From Leucocoprinus leucothites (Eukaryota; Basidiomycota; Agaricomycetes; Agaricales; Agaricaceae), in contig JAACJO010000001.1 in the NCBI GenBank assembly GCA_013368445.1, positions 1,488,001-1,552,000 of the forward strand: a stretch of 64,000 bases of DNA, written 5' to 3'. The translations under genes and the position numbers were made by a program. A model generated the notes under the pieces. The model was not told the origin of the DNA. It ran no database searches and saw only the letters and a program-made list of their open reading frames with translations. This document shows, piece by piece, positions 45,421 to 56,802 of this stretch. Position 1 is the first letter of the stretch. Each line of letters begins with the position of its first letter.

Positions 45421-47111
45421 TCAGGACCTGAGATGATAGCTTTGATGACCCCTTTGCCATCTTCACTCTTACCAGCACGAGTTGCCTTGAACGCTACAAT
45501 GGCATCATTAAAGGCATACCTTAGAAGACTTCATTAGTAACGCTGCGCGGAGTTATATCTTGAAAATGACCTCACCTGTGTGTAACAAGAGGCTTGAGGT
45601 CAACCTTTCCACTTGCAGCTAAAGAAATGGCCAATGGATAATCACCAGGCTTCGGCCACAATCAGCGCTAGGAGAGGGAGGGAAGTGTAAGGAACCCACC
45701 CCATAACGAAAAGAGCCTTTATAGTTAAGTTCCTTGACCGTGAGGAGGGCAAGATTTATCGTGACATTTGGTGCACCCATACCAACCTTCAGATACATGA
45801 GATGTTTGAATCCCAAAATGAATTAAACAAGTCCTTATACATACCTGTACGAATGTACCACCAGTCTTGACAATGTAAAGAGCTGTCTGAATAGAAACTT
45901 CAGCTCCGCTAGCGTCGATAACTAGATCAATAGTATTGTGGCCCCTGTCTTGGATGTTGAGCTGCTGCTTCATTTGTTCCGCATTTCGTCTGCTGTAATC
46001 GATCTTTGACTCCCCTTCGAGAGGTTTGGGAGGAAGATATGTTTCGGTGGCGGCATAAGTCTTGGCAAACTCAAGGCGTTGGGAAACAATGTCGACAGCG
46101 ATGACGCGCTTAGCTCCAAGAGCTTTTGCGACCGCCATGCACAGGAGACCAACGGGACCACACCCGAAAATAGCAATCGACTGGCCAGTACGGAAACCAC
46201 CAAGATTAGCCACGGAATGAACACCGACGGACAAGGGCTCCATCTGAAGTTGAGAAGTCAGAAGAAGCCGGGCGGAGCTCCGATTATTGCTCACCATGGC
46301 GCCATCCTCCAGAGTGAGGTTTTCAGGCAGAGGATATGCGAGATCAGCGGGAAGGGGATAATAACGGGCAAGGGTTCCGTCGTAAGGAGGAGTAGCAGCG
46401 AATACAATATCTGCGCATAGCTACGGGAATGTCTGTTAACCATTCGAATTTGTTCAAGGAGAGTTAGGAAGAACCTCGTAACGCCCAGACTTGCAAAGTT
46501 CGCACTTCTCTGTATATTACGAGAGATGAATTCCTAAAGATTATGCTTCGAACTCGACACTCACTGCATGTAGCTCCAGGTTCCATAGCTACGCGGTCAC
46601 CCACCTTGACATGTTTCACGTTAGCACCAACTATGTTTGTACGTTAACCTCTGTCCTTGACATCATTCAAGACTGCTCCACCTTTCGAAACGATACCAGC
46701 AGATTCATGACCCAAAACCTGGTTCACATTAGATGCAGCGCAAAGCTAGTAGGCTGAGCCCCCACCATAGGCTTTTCGACAATGAAATCACCAATACGAC
46801 CTTCAACCAGATAATGGACCTCGCATGGACTTCAGCTTTGGTTGTTACTTGCTCAAGCCATAGAACGTACATCAGAACCACAGATACCTGAAGAGACGTA
46901 ATCAAAACCAGAAGATTTGAGGATCACCAGAGAACACACCAGTCTTCTTGACCTCGACAATAACATCATCTGGGCCAGCTACAAAAACAAGGTTAGCTTC
47001 TTAGGTACCACAAGGCAAGGGAAAACAAAGAACGTACGTTGAGGAATAGCGCGCTGTTCATAGACAACGTCTTCAATGCCACGCAAAACAAAGGAGGGGT
47101 TATCGGACATG
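45421..47111 (-). CDS. XYL2: NAD-dependent polyol dehydrogenase (xylitol/sorbitol type), zinc MDR family
   Basis: Twelve exons with eleven introns in about 1.7 kb, roughly 375 residues, from ATG 47111. It oxidises a polyol such as xylitol or sorbitol to a ketose with NAD. The zinc site is seen in 'ICGSDVHYLVEGRIGD' (Cys) and 'MVLGHESAG' (His, Glu); the structural-zinc lobe in 'CKKCELCKSGRYELC'; and the Rossmann fold in 'IAIFGCGPVGLLCMAVAKALGAKRVIAVD', read in pieces. Substrate pocket: 'MMEPLSVGVHS'. The second exon after the start region is tiny: 17 nt at 46871-46887, coding ICGSD. The family cannot be split into xylitol, sorbitol or L-arabinitol specificity by eye. Confidence 0.85.
46871..46887 (-). 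other. 17-nt micro-exon of the polyol dehydrogenase
   Basis: The bases 'gtatctgtggttctgat' (read on the minus strand) code 'G ICGSD', with the zinc-ligand Cys. They are flanked by a clear acceptor (ctcttcag) and donor (gtacgt). Without them, 'KKTG' cannot be joined to 'VHYLVEGR'. Confidence 0.75.
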
Positions 47112-47554
47112 GTCTCAACAGGAGTGCTTATCGGGTCTGTCGGGAGAGGAGAGATTTATCTGGAACCGTTCTCCAATCGCTCCTAACTTAAGATGGTGAG
47201 ATAACTCGACGGACCGCCACAACCGAAAGACATGACCAACGGCGGCTTTTCGGAAATTTCAGTAGCCCTCGACAGAATTAACTTTTGTGCTCGCGAGCCA
47301 TGTGCAGTTCTTGGAACAGGCACCAACGAGGATCCGGAATACGCCGTGGTAACTTTATTCCGCTCCCGCCACTCTTTTGTGTCTCATCCGTAGTGTCAGC
47401 CTCCAGTCCAGTCCGCATCACATCATGGTCCTTCCCAATGGCCCAGTATCTCTGTCCCATTCAGTCTTCTGCGAAGACATATCTCTGTAACCTGCTTCAC
47501 TGACGAGCTTGGTCTCTGTCAACATTACCTATCAACACACTCCTTTAGCTAACT
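47112..47554. promoter_or_regulatory. Divergent promoter: polyol dehydrogenase (-) / Ran1-like kinase (+)
   Basis: A 443-bp interval between diverging genes. The segment before ATG 47555 ends in 'aacacactcctttagctaact' and is pyrimidine-rich. No strong motif was identified. Confidence 0.4.
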
Positions 47555-49033
47555 ATGCCAAGACGAGCCGCTACCGGCGGAATGCCCGATTTTACTGGAC
47601 AAACTATTGATGGCGAACGATATTACCTGGACAAATTACTTGGCTCTGGTGCCTATGGAAAAGTCTATCGTGCCATGGATTTGAAATCCCCGGTCGAATG
47701 CCGTGCATTCTACGCCATCAAATGCATGCCCATTTATGTTCCCGGAACCACAAAAGCCCATTTCCAGACTAGAGAGCTCTTCAATCATCCAAAGGTCCGC
47801 GACCATCCTAATATCGTTCGCTATGAACGCCACTTCCAGGAGGAAGACTGGGTCTACGTGGTCATGGAACTCGTTCGGGGTGGGGATCTTTTCGCGGCCA
47901 TTACGGAGAGACATGTCTTTCGGAATAACGACTCGTTGGTCAAGAATGTTTACCTCCAGATCATCGATGCAGTCCAATACTGTCACAAAAAAGGTATCTA
48001 CCATCGCGACATCAAGCCCGAGAATATTCTGTACTCAGAGGATACTCGGCGGATCAAACTGGCTGATTTTGGCCTATCGACGACTCATGCAGCTTCTGCA
48101 GAGTACGGGTGTGGAAGCTGTTACTATATGAGCCCTGGTGAGATGCTTAGATTTTTGGGTCTTGCTATCGCACGCTAATGGCTACGTGCTCACATAGAAT
48201 GCATCGCTGAACAAAAACCACGGCTGAAATACTCCTCGAAACAGACAGATGTCTGGTCTATGGGGGTTATTCTCGTCAACATGATTTCTGGACGTAACCC
48301 CTGGCGGTACGCGACAACAGACGACCAATGTTTCCAAGCTTACCTGAATGACAACGATTTTCTCGGAAATGTTTTACCTATTTCTGCGGAGGCGAATGCG
48401 ATCATTAAACGCATCTTTACCATCGATCCATTGAGACGGATAACCCTAGAGCAGCTGGAAGAAGAAATCATTCAAGTTCACACATTTTTCCGAAGTCAGC
48501 AACAACTGAAACCACTGTCCAAGCCACTTCAGGCTCAGAGACCTGCTGAATCCTCTGATTCGGGCTGGCAGACTGAGTCAGAGCCCGTTCCAACTAAACC
48601 CACTCGAGTCGTGATAGAGACGGACGGTGTAGCGTTGTCTAGCCCCATCCTTCGACCCCCTGCGACGCCTGAGAAGCAGAACAATCGATCCACGAAACTC
48701 GAACCGTCGGTTCCCGGGCCGGAAGATAAACCATCCACTGGTGGGACTTCTTCTGCCGCTGACTCCTCCAAATCGTCACTTGCCGTCAAGACACCTTCGG
48801 TACACGCCGTGATACCCGTTGCCATTGTTCGCCCGAGTGGGGCTCCTGACGATGATGTCGAGGAAGCACTGGCACTTCCTGGATCATTACTGGATAAAGT
48901 TTTGCGTTCTCCGGCTGGTAAGCCCAAGTCCATCACGATCAAGAACGGACGTAACATACTTCGCGCGGCCGTTCAACGTATAAAGGATTTTTCGGCACCG
49001 ACATCTACATCAACTGGCAGTGGTGCAACTTAA
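47555..49033 (+). CDS. Ser/Thr protein kinase, Ran1/Pat1 (VHS1/SKS1) type
   Basis: Two exons, about 470 residues, from ATG 47555. The kinase domain (residues about 20-300) has the Gly-loop 'LGSGAYGKVYRA', the Lys in 'YAIKCM', the HRD motif 'YHRDIKPENILY', 'LADFGLST' and 'SCYYMSPE' before the single intron, then 'QTDVWSMGVILVNMISGRNPW'. The '(A)DFGL(S/A)TT' and 'MSPE' forms are typical of the fungal Ran1/Vhs1/Sks1 group, kinases that respond to nutrients; S. pombe Ran1 represses mating and meiosis. Beyond the kinase lies a Ser/Pro/Thr-rich tail of about 180 residues with several 'PxxP' stretches, probably disordered. No regulatory domain is seen in it. Function in this species is inferred only. 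Confidence 0.85.
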
Positions 49034-49218
49034 CTTATGTCACTCGTATTTTTATCGCGTTTTCTCATCTGCCTCTGTCCTAGCTGTATAATTGTATTGA
49101 CTGTCGCTCCTATCTACGACGCGTTGAACGCGTATTTCATCTATCCAATCTGATGTCCGTGATCGTTGGAGCGTCAGATGAGACCGGAGATTGATTCATC
49201 GATTATCGGGGCAGCGAG

Positions 49219-49239
49219 CACGTGCCTACCGACTATAAG
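49219..49239 (+). promoter_or_regulatory. E-box CACGTG and TATA-like element upstream of MET6
   Basis: CACGTG at 49219-49224 lies 89 bp before the MET6 ATG, and a TATAAG at 49234-49239 follows it. In ascomycetes the CACGTG core is bound by Cbf1 together with Met4 to control sulphur-amino-acid genes, so this site may be the methionine-responsive element. Binding here is inferred. Confidence 0.45.
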
Positions 49240-49312
49240 TCGCCAACATTCTAAATTTTAAAACATCTATCGTACCATCCTCCTTCCCTTTCTCCCATAC
49301 ACCTCACGAAAA

Positions 49313-52019
49313 ATGGTTTCTTCCAGTGTCCTGGGTTTCCCCCGTATCGGTGAGCTTATCCTTACTCCTCAAACTGTAACCCACCCGTCCTCATCATTTA
49401 ATCGCCCTCGCGATCCCCTTGATCGCCATGGTTCACAGGTGCTAACCGTGAAATCAAAAAGGCAGTTGAAGCCTATTGGGCTGGCAAGATCACTGCTGAT
49501 GAACTTACCAAAGCTGCCGCCGATGTCAAGAAGGCCAGCTGGGAGGCGGTCAAGGCTCAAGCCGTTGACCTCATTCCTAGGTGTGTGGCTGGTTAATCAG
49601 ATCTTTAAAGCGCTTATACTTATTTTATCCCAGCGGTGAATTCTCACTCTATGACCACGTTTTGGATCACTCTGCCGCCTTCAACGTTATTCCCAAGCGT
49701 TATGTTGGCTTGGGTCTGAGCCCCCTCGACGTCTACTTTGCCATGGGCCGTGGGCGTCAAACTGACGGAGTTGACGTCCCCGCCTGTGAGATGAAGAAGT
49801 GGTATGTATGTTCTTCTCGCCTGGGCCAGGGATGAACTGATTGATATCGCAGGTTCGACTCGAACTACCATTTCGTCGTTCCTGAGTTCTCCGAGGAGAC
49901 CGAGTTCAAGCTTAACTACAACAAGGCTCTCAACGAGTTCAAGGAGGCCAAGGCTGCAGGCATCACCACTCGCCCTGTCATCCTTGGTCCCATCTCTTTC
50001 CTCGTTCTCGGAAAGAATGCCAAGACTGCTCAGCCCGGTTTCCGGCCCATCTCCCTCTTGCCCAAGCTCATCCCGATTTATAAGCAGTTGCTCTCTGAGC
50101 TGAAGGCTGAGGGTGTCGAGTCAGTTCAAATCGACGAGCCCATCCTGGTCCTCGATTCGACCGTTGCTCTTGAGAAGGAGTACACTGCTGCTTATGCCGA
50201 GCTTGCCCCCATTTCCCCCAAGATTGTGCTGACCACCTACTTCGCTCGTCTTGACTCTAATGTCAACTTTGTTGCTAAACTCCCGATCTTCGGTCTTCAC
50301 ATCGATCTCGACCGCGCCCCTAGCCAGCTCGAGGGCGTCCTCGCTGCTGTCAAGAACACTAACATTGTTATCTCATTGGGTGTCGTCTCCGGTCGCAATA
50401 TTTGGAAGACCGATTTTGTCGCTGCTATCAAGCTCGGCCAGGCTGCTATTGATGCTCTCGGTGCTGACCGTGTCATTATCGCCACATCTTCCTCGCTCCT
50501 TCACACCCCTGTTACTCTCGCCTCCGAGAAAAAGTTGACCGAGCAACAGAAGGATTGGTTCTCTTTTGCCACTGAGAAGGCAAGGGAGGTCGCCGTCATT
50601 GCTGCTGCTCTCTCTGGCTCCCAGGATGCCCAGATCGCTGCTGCTCTCGAGGCAAACAGGGCGTCCATTGCTGCCCGCCGCGAGTTCGAAAAGAACTCTG
50701 ATGACACTGTTCGCAAGCGTGTTGCTTCTATCACTCCCGAGATGCTTGAACGCAAGAGCCCCTTCCCCGTTAGAAAGGAAATTCAGGCTAAGCACCTCAA
50801 CCTTCCCAAGTTTCCCACCACTACCATTGGCTCTTTCCCTGTTTGTAGTCTCCTAGCTTCCTTGATCTGCGTCGCTAACTTGTTTCATACAGCAAACCAA
50901 GGAAATTCGTCAGGCCCGTGCAAAACTCGGCAAAGGCGAGCTCACTCAGGAGCAATACGAGGAATTCATCAAGAAGGAGATTGAGACCGTCGTCCGCTTC
51001 CAAGAGAAGATCGGTCTCGATCTCTTGGTGCACGGAGAGCCCGAGCGTAACGATATGGTCCAATACTTTGGTGAGCTTCTCCACGGCTTTGTCTTCACCC
51101 AGAACGCCTGGGTTCAGAGCTACGGTTCTCGGTGAGTAATCGCATCTACCTTGAATTCTGCCTGCTCAATCAGTTACACGTAGCTATGTCCGCCCTCCCA
51201 TCATCGTCTCCGATGTCAGTCGCCCTGGAGCCATGACCGTCAAATGGAGCAGCTACGCCCAGAATTTAACTGACCGGCCTATGAAGGGCATGCTCACCGG
51301 ACCTGTCACTATCCTCAATTGGTCCTTCCCTCGTGCCGATATCCCTCGCGAGTTCCAGTCCAAGCAGCTTGCCCTCGCGCTTCGTGATGAAGTGGTTGAC
51401 CTTGAAAAGGCTGGTATTCATGCAATCCAGGTTGATGAGCCCGCCATTCGTGAGGGTGTAAGTGAAGGGCAGTTCTGGTTGAAATCAAATAGTTGTGCTA
51501 ATTGCTGTTATGCAGCTCCCTCTCCGCCGTGCTGACTGGGATGCCTACCTGAAGTGGGCCGTTGACTCCTTTAAGCTCGCTACAGCTGGTGTCACCGATC
51601 AACTTCAGACCCATTCCCACTTCTGCTACTCCGATTTCGATGACATCTTCCCCTCCATTCAGCGCCTCGATGCTGACGTCATTTCCATTGAGGCGTCTAA
51701 GAGTGATATGAAATTGCTCAACACCTTCAGGCACTATGGCTATTCCAACCAGATTGGCCCCGGCGTCTACGATATCCACTCGCCTCGTGTCCCTGGTGGT
51801 CAAGAAATCAAAGACCGCGTTCGCGATATGCTTACCATCCTCCCTGAGTCACTCCTCTTCATCAATCCCGTGAGTCCTGAGGATTCTCTGAAATCACTGG
51901 TGTTTGCCTGACATTATTTCTAGGACTGCGGTCTCAAGACCCGTGGCTGGAAGGAGACTGAGGCTTCCCTCATTAACCTTGTTGAGGCTGCCAAGTGGGC
52001 TCGCCAGACCTATGCCTAA
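49313..52019 (+). CDS. MET6: Cobalamin-independent methionine synthase (MET6)
   Basis: Eight exons from ATG 49313, about 765 residues. It transfers a methyl group from 5-methyl-tetrahydrofolate (triglutamate) to homocysteine. The N-terminal half is the folate-binding barrel ('[21 protein letters not shown]', '[18 protein letters not shown]', 'YHFVVPEF'). The C-terminal half is the homocysteine barrel, with the zinc ligands in 'HSHFCYSDF' (His, Cys), 'IEASKSD' (Glu) and '[11 protein letters not shown]' (Cys). 'LHLIMPHVA'-type regions are absent, as in all MetE enzymes. Codon use is biased like the ribosomal genes, so expression is probably high. The gene is complete. Both barrels are intact. 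Confidence 0.96.
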
Positions 52020-52629
52020 GCATTTTCCTCCTTTCGCTTCAACAGCGCTCCTGGACTAGTTATTTAATTGGCCAAGCCTTTTTTCCCGAACTGGTTTGTG
52101 TGCCTGGACCATGTGGGTAGTTGTGGCGAGGAGCTTGTTCTTGGCTGTGAGCTGGAGAACGCGTGTCATAGGGGTGTAAAATACTGCTTTGGCTCGCAAT
52201 GGAGCTTCACGTAGAGGCTGAGCGAGTGTTGTTGGAGTAGTATTCGGATTTCAACAATCCCTATTTAATCATGTATGCATGTTGTACCGTCGTATCAGTC
52301 ATCCATGTCTTTGCTTGAGGTGGCCTCTCACGGTGCATTTTGATGTGCAAAAATCTTTAAGATGTGTAACAGTACTTGCATCTTCAAACACCCCTATCGG
52401 AATAAGCGGATGTTCACTCAAGCTGGCGATGGAGGACAAGCACCTGATTCCAGGGTAGGGCCAGCTTCGCCCTGGACCGGTCAATATATATCGAAATGAG
52501 TTAGATTCTTGCCACCACGAATGCAGACTCAGGAATGGTGCAGTCAGTGTGATATAAACCGTTTTTTACAAACGACGATGCGACTCGATCATTACTGAAG
52601 AAACAAGCAGGAAGGAGTTACGTTCCTGA
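52020..52629. other. Intergenic: convergent 3' regions of MET6 and the photolyase gene
   Basis: A 610-bp gap between converging stops, long for this region. It contains AT-rich runs near 52,250-52,290 consistent with a poly(A) site. No coding sequence, tRNA or repeat was confirmed. Confidence 0.4.
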
Positions 52630-54960
52630 TTACTCCTCTCCGGGATTCTTGAACCTTCGCAGAGCTCTGTCACGAGCCTGCGAATGATCGATAATCTCTC
52701 TTGGGTAACCAAGTTTGTCCGCCATAGATGCAGGTGGACTATGAAGTTCTTTAATAGCTGGATGAGATCGTTGCGATTTTGCAATACTCAGAGGAAAAAC
52801 TTACCTGGACCGCGCACCTTTTGAAGCTCTGGAACCCAGTGCCTTATAAAATCTCCTGTTGGATCCGCCTGGAGACAGGTCGTCAACCCATCTATTGATG
52901 TTGACAATGAAAATTAGTCGTACCTTCAAACTTTGAGTATGCGGATTGAATATGCGGAAGTAAGGGCAGGGGTCAACGCCAGTGCTTGCACACCACTGCC
53001 AACCACCATTATTGGAAGCTAAATCGCCATCAATGAGGTTCTGCATAAAGTACTAGAAAGAATTGGTTGGAAATTCAATTTGGCAAACACTGGTGATGAC
53101 GTACCCGTTCGCCCACCCTCCAATCAATCATCAGGTCTTTTGTAAGGTACATCGCAGCGATCATCCTGGCTCGATTGTGTACCCAGCCCATCTCGCGGAG
53201 ACAGCGCATCGCAGCATCGACGATAGGCACCCCAGTCATACCTTCCTTCCATCGCCGACACATTTCTCCATCGACATCCTCGCGACCTTCGTGTTTGGCC
53301 ACAGAATCTTGTGGCACTTGGTGATCCTCCCACACGACTTCAGAGTATTTCTCAAAATAGGGGCGGCCCATGGAGACCCGGGGGTAGTGAGATAGGACAC
53401 CAGTGTAGAAATCTCGCCACGCTAATTCCTGAATCCACCGACCAACCCCAGAGGAAGGGTTGCCCTCGACTTTCTTCGACCCCGTAAGAACCATAGTTTG
53501 ACGTATGCACTCGCGAATTGAAAGTACACCAGATGACAGATAAACACTAGAAGGATTGAGTTTACTCAGAGGAAGCGGAAATGCGACGTTTTAGACTGAT
53601 TTCTCACCTGAGACGACTGGTAGAGTCTTTGTCCATCTGATCTCGTGTATCCTTATACTTGAGGATACGACTATGTTTCTCCCCGTTCTGAGCTCCCGGA
53701 TTCAAGGGATTGACAGCACCCAACTGGGACGACCGAACCCTGGTGTTCAGAAAGCGCTCTAAAATCTACCCATGGATCATTAAACAACGAATCGATCACT
53801 TTTCATGAAAATAGCTTACTTGCTTCGCGGCAGTTTCCCCGGCGGGCCAAGATACTTCCATCTTGGCAGCATCTGTGTCGTTCAGCTCGAAGCCTGCAAT
53901 AGAGTCCAGAGCAGGAGCCTTGAATAAAACAGAAAACCTCTTGTCTTGCATTATAGACTCCGAATTCGGGAGCGGTTGAGGGGCTTCTTTGATGTACTCA
54001 TCCAGATTGCTATTGAGCGTGTCTATCCAATTTCTCCAATAGGGTGAATAGACCTACAGGTCCGTCAGATAATGTGAATCATATATATGTTGCATACGCA
54101 CAGTATATCCTTTCCCTTGTTTTGTGAGAATGACACCGGGCTCAATGATGTTTTTATTGTGGAATAGGTTGACTTGAATCCCATGTTTTTCTCCAAGCTT
54201 CCAGACGCGAATATCACGTCGAAGCTCATCGACTTCATACTCTATGTTTGCAAACAAATGGTTGCACTCGTATTCTTTAAGCAGTTGGAAGACTCGTTCA
54301 GGTAGTGTCTTCCTGGGCGAGTGCGTAACGATGTGGAATGGAATATGAAGCTCACGGAAAGAGATCTGGGGGGAATATACTTTTAGCCTAGAATATACTG
54401 ACATACATCTCGTTATTCATACCTGGAGGGTGGCAAGATTGCGCAAAACAAAATCGATGCGACGGGGGCTCCTATCATGGGCGATATAGTCTTGGGGACT
54501 GAGGACAAAAAGAGCAACTAGAGGAACGCCGATGGCCCTGGCACGTTCTGAAGCTTGCGAGAGCGCCCTGTTGTCAGTTACTAGAAATGGTGAGTCTGAA
54601 GTCTGGTATATGGCTGCGGGACTCACTGCGAAGGTCGGCAAATCTCATCCAGTAGAACACAGCCTTTCCGACATCGGGTTCTGGCATCCCTTGCTGCATA
54701 TATTCTTGAATTTTGAAGCAAGGAGGGTCAGCATCTACCGCGGCTGCAGCTTCTGCACTTGCGATTTTGATGGGATTGAATCGTGTGTCCACTCTTCGAG
54801 GCCGTTTAACATCGTGACCGGAAGCATTCAGTTCCTCCTCTCTCGTGGTACCGACTGGGCTGGTTGATCGCTGACGTTTGGACATAACGGAGGTTCGAAA
54901 AGCTAAGTGGTAAATTTGACAGCTGAGCAAACCAGTTGGGCTGAGGGTAGGTCTGAACAT
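52630..54960 (-). CDS. PHR1: CPD photolyase (class I, PHR1-type)
   Basis: About nine exons, some 600 residues. It repairs cyclobutane pyrimidine dimers with blue light, using FAD and an antenna cofactor. Visible blocks: antenna domain '[19 protein letters not shown]', then '[15 protein letters not shown]', and the FAD/DNA-binding domain '[17 protein letters not shown]', '[23 protein letters not shown]', '[21 protein letters not shown]' and '[24 protein letters not shown]', which has the Trp and Asn typical of CPD photolyases. The start is uncertain. ATG 54960 adds about 25 residues that look like a mitochondrial presequence; ATG 54885 ([12 protein letters not shown]) starts a basic nuclear-type N-terminus. 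The ends chosen here use the upstream ATG. Pelota lies just upstream, same strand. Confidence 0.9.
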
Positions 54961-55078
54961 TCGTCTGTTTTGTAACGCATGTTTTATATGCGATTCTCGA
55001 GTACCCTTAGGTCCCGATCTCCCGTAGAGACATCGGTCTGTATCGACGAGTCACGTGAAATTGACAGGAAGTATTGTG

Positions 55079-56664
55079 TTAACCGGTCTCGACTACATCG
55101 TCTTCCTCTTGACGCTTTCGCTCCTCTTCGGCTTCCCTTTCCTCCGCTTCAACGATCTCAATGTCGAGAGGGAATGTGAGTATTGCGGCAATGCCAGTAA
55201 GTTGGTTCAATTCTGCAAGTGATGCTTTAGGCTGAAGAAATCAAGGGGACATGGCTCAAGCCCTCACGTTGACCAGATTCGTGCATACTCGAGAAAATGA
55301 GCACTTCTCCCCCTTTTTGTTGGACCGCTTCAGTTACTTGTACATATCTTTTCCGTGTAGCTGGATCACTCGATCTGAGAATGATTGTCAGGTCAACGGG
55401 GGGGGGGGGGGGCTTGTAACCTGAATGTGTAGGCTTACCGGAAAAGGTCATCAGAAATTAGTAGTGTGCCTATAGCGCCTCGATCCGCAGCCAGACAAAC
55501 ATGATCAGGCCCATACCAGGCCCTCATTTCATCCGCCCCAAGCATCTTGAAGAACCTTTAGACGAGGTTTGAGTAGTCGCTCGGTCACGCAGAACAGAGC
55601 TCACTTATCCAGCATCATGCCCTCTCGAGCGAATTTGGTTTCCTTTAGTCTAGCTGCGATCTGAAAGCTAATGAAGTTGCATATCCAAAATTCTGCTGTG
55701 CACGTACTTCTGGGCTTTTCAGCACTTCAACGAGACTGTGGACATGAGGGCTACTGATGTGCACCCGGATGACTTTCTCACGAAGTGCCCTCTGAAGCAC
55801 TTTGTCCCCGCGTTTAGTTGCTTCAGCCAGCAGGTAATCATAGACGCCGTCCCGTATCCAACCCGGGCTTGCAATAACGATGGCTCGAATTCCAGCAGTT
55901 GCGAATGGTACATGCCTGAGAAACGATTCAAAGAGGGTGGCATAAAATTTGCCAAGACCTTTTTCGTGTTGTGAAGCTCCAGAAGCGGCGGCTTTGCGGG
56001 GTATGGATACGGAAATCCGATGTGTTACCACAGTCATATGCTGCGAAAGGAGGCAAAATGTAGCGGTTCCTTCGCCACAAATGACTGCAGCAACCTCAGC
56101 TCCTCTTCCTGGCACTGTGCTCTCTTCTACTCTGGAAATCGCAATACTGTCCCACCCGTCAGGCTTCTCGATACGGACGTCGCGATTAGCCTCGATGTCT
56201 AGAGTATGAAAAGCACCGAGTCTAACGTGAGGATTTTCGACGATAACCTTCCCTGAAATATGCAAGGAAGCGTTGGCGTTCGTAGTCGAGGCAGCAGTTG
56301 AATCAGCGGATTCTTGAGCAGCGCTGCCGCCTCCCGGTGAAAACTCGACTCGGCTGACCTGGAGAGTCAGGTGAAGGCGAATTCGGTTAGACTCTACAGA
56401 TCCGGTATTTGACACTGATTGTATACGCCTGGTAATGTCGTCCTGAGTGTACGCCGGCAGTGGTGAATGGCCGGCACACATACCGAACAGTGGTTGCCCG
56501 AACAGAGTCGCCTGCTTGTATCAGGTTGTACAAGTGCCACATGTCTTCGTCATCTTCTGGCCTGAGAGTGACATGGCCCTGCTGTCGAGTAAGAAGCAGT
56601 GGTTGTTTCTAATGAATTGGCTTACAGCGCCGTGCTTGTCGATATATTTCTTGATCAACTTCAT
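55079..56664 (-). CDS. DOM34: Pelota / DOM34 (ribosome rescue factor)
   Basis: Seven exons from ATG 56664 ([12 protein letters not shown]). With Hbs1 it recognises ribosomes stalled on mRNA and splits them, feeding no-go and non-stop decay. Domain 1 shows '[20 protein letters not shown]' and the RNA-binding loop 'SVRATT'. Domain 2 has '[20 protein letters not shown]', and domain 3 '[19 protein letters not shown]' with '[13 protein letters not shown]'. The Pelota-specific Gln/Gly motif of eRF1 (GGQ) is absent, as expected. A Ser/Ala/Thr-rich loop ([14 protein letters not shown]) extends domain 1. One intron contains a run of 15 C (G on the plus strand, 55398-55412). The tail is Glu/Arg-rich and ends 'DDVVETG'. 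Intact. Confidence 0.93.
55398..55412. repeat. Homopolymer tract of 15 G (plus strand) in a Pelota intron
   Basis: Fifteen consecutive G on the plus strand, C on the transcribed sense strand, lie in the short intron between the 'DDLFR' and 'SSDPATRKR' exons, 12 or so bases before the branch-point-like 'ctgac'. Length may vary between strains and is prone to sequencing error. Confidence 0.8.
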
Positions 56665-56802
56665 GAGGGACTTGAATCAGCTCGCTTGTTGTGGTCCCGT
56701 TCTGACCAACCCTAATGCAGTAATGCCAAAAATAAACCTTGAACCCACCGCTAATCTACCATCACCAACTGCTCAGTCCGAGCCCTTTGACTGCTAGCGT
56801 CC
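56665..56802. promoter_or_regulatory. 138-bp bidirectional promoter DOM34 (-) / PLP1-like (+)
   Basis: Two diverging start codons are separated by only 138 bp, so regulation must be shared. The sequence has no recognised TATA element. Confidence 0.4.

Noticed and set aside
46795..46990. Apparent break in the polyol dehydrogenase (garbled reading around the zinc site)
   Set aside because: It is explained by three short introns and a 17-nt exon; with these removed, the family sequence is continuous, so it is not a pseudogene.
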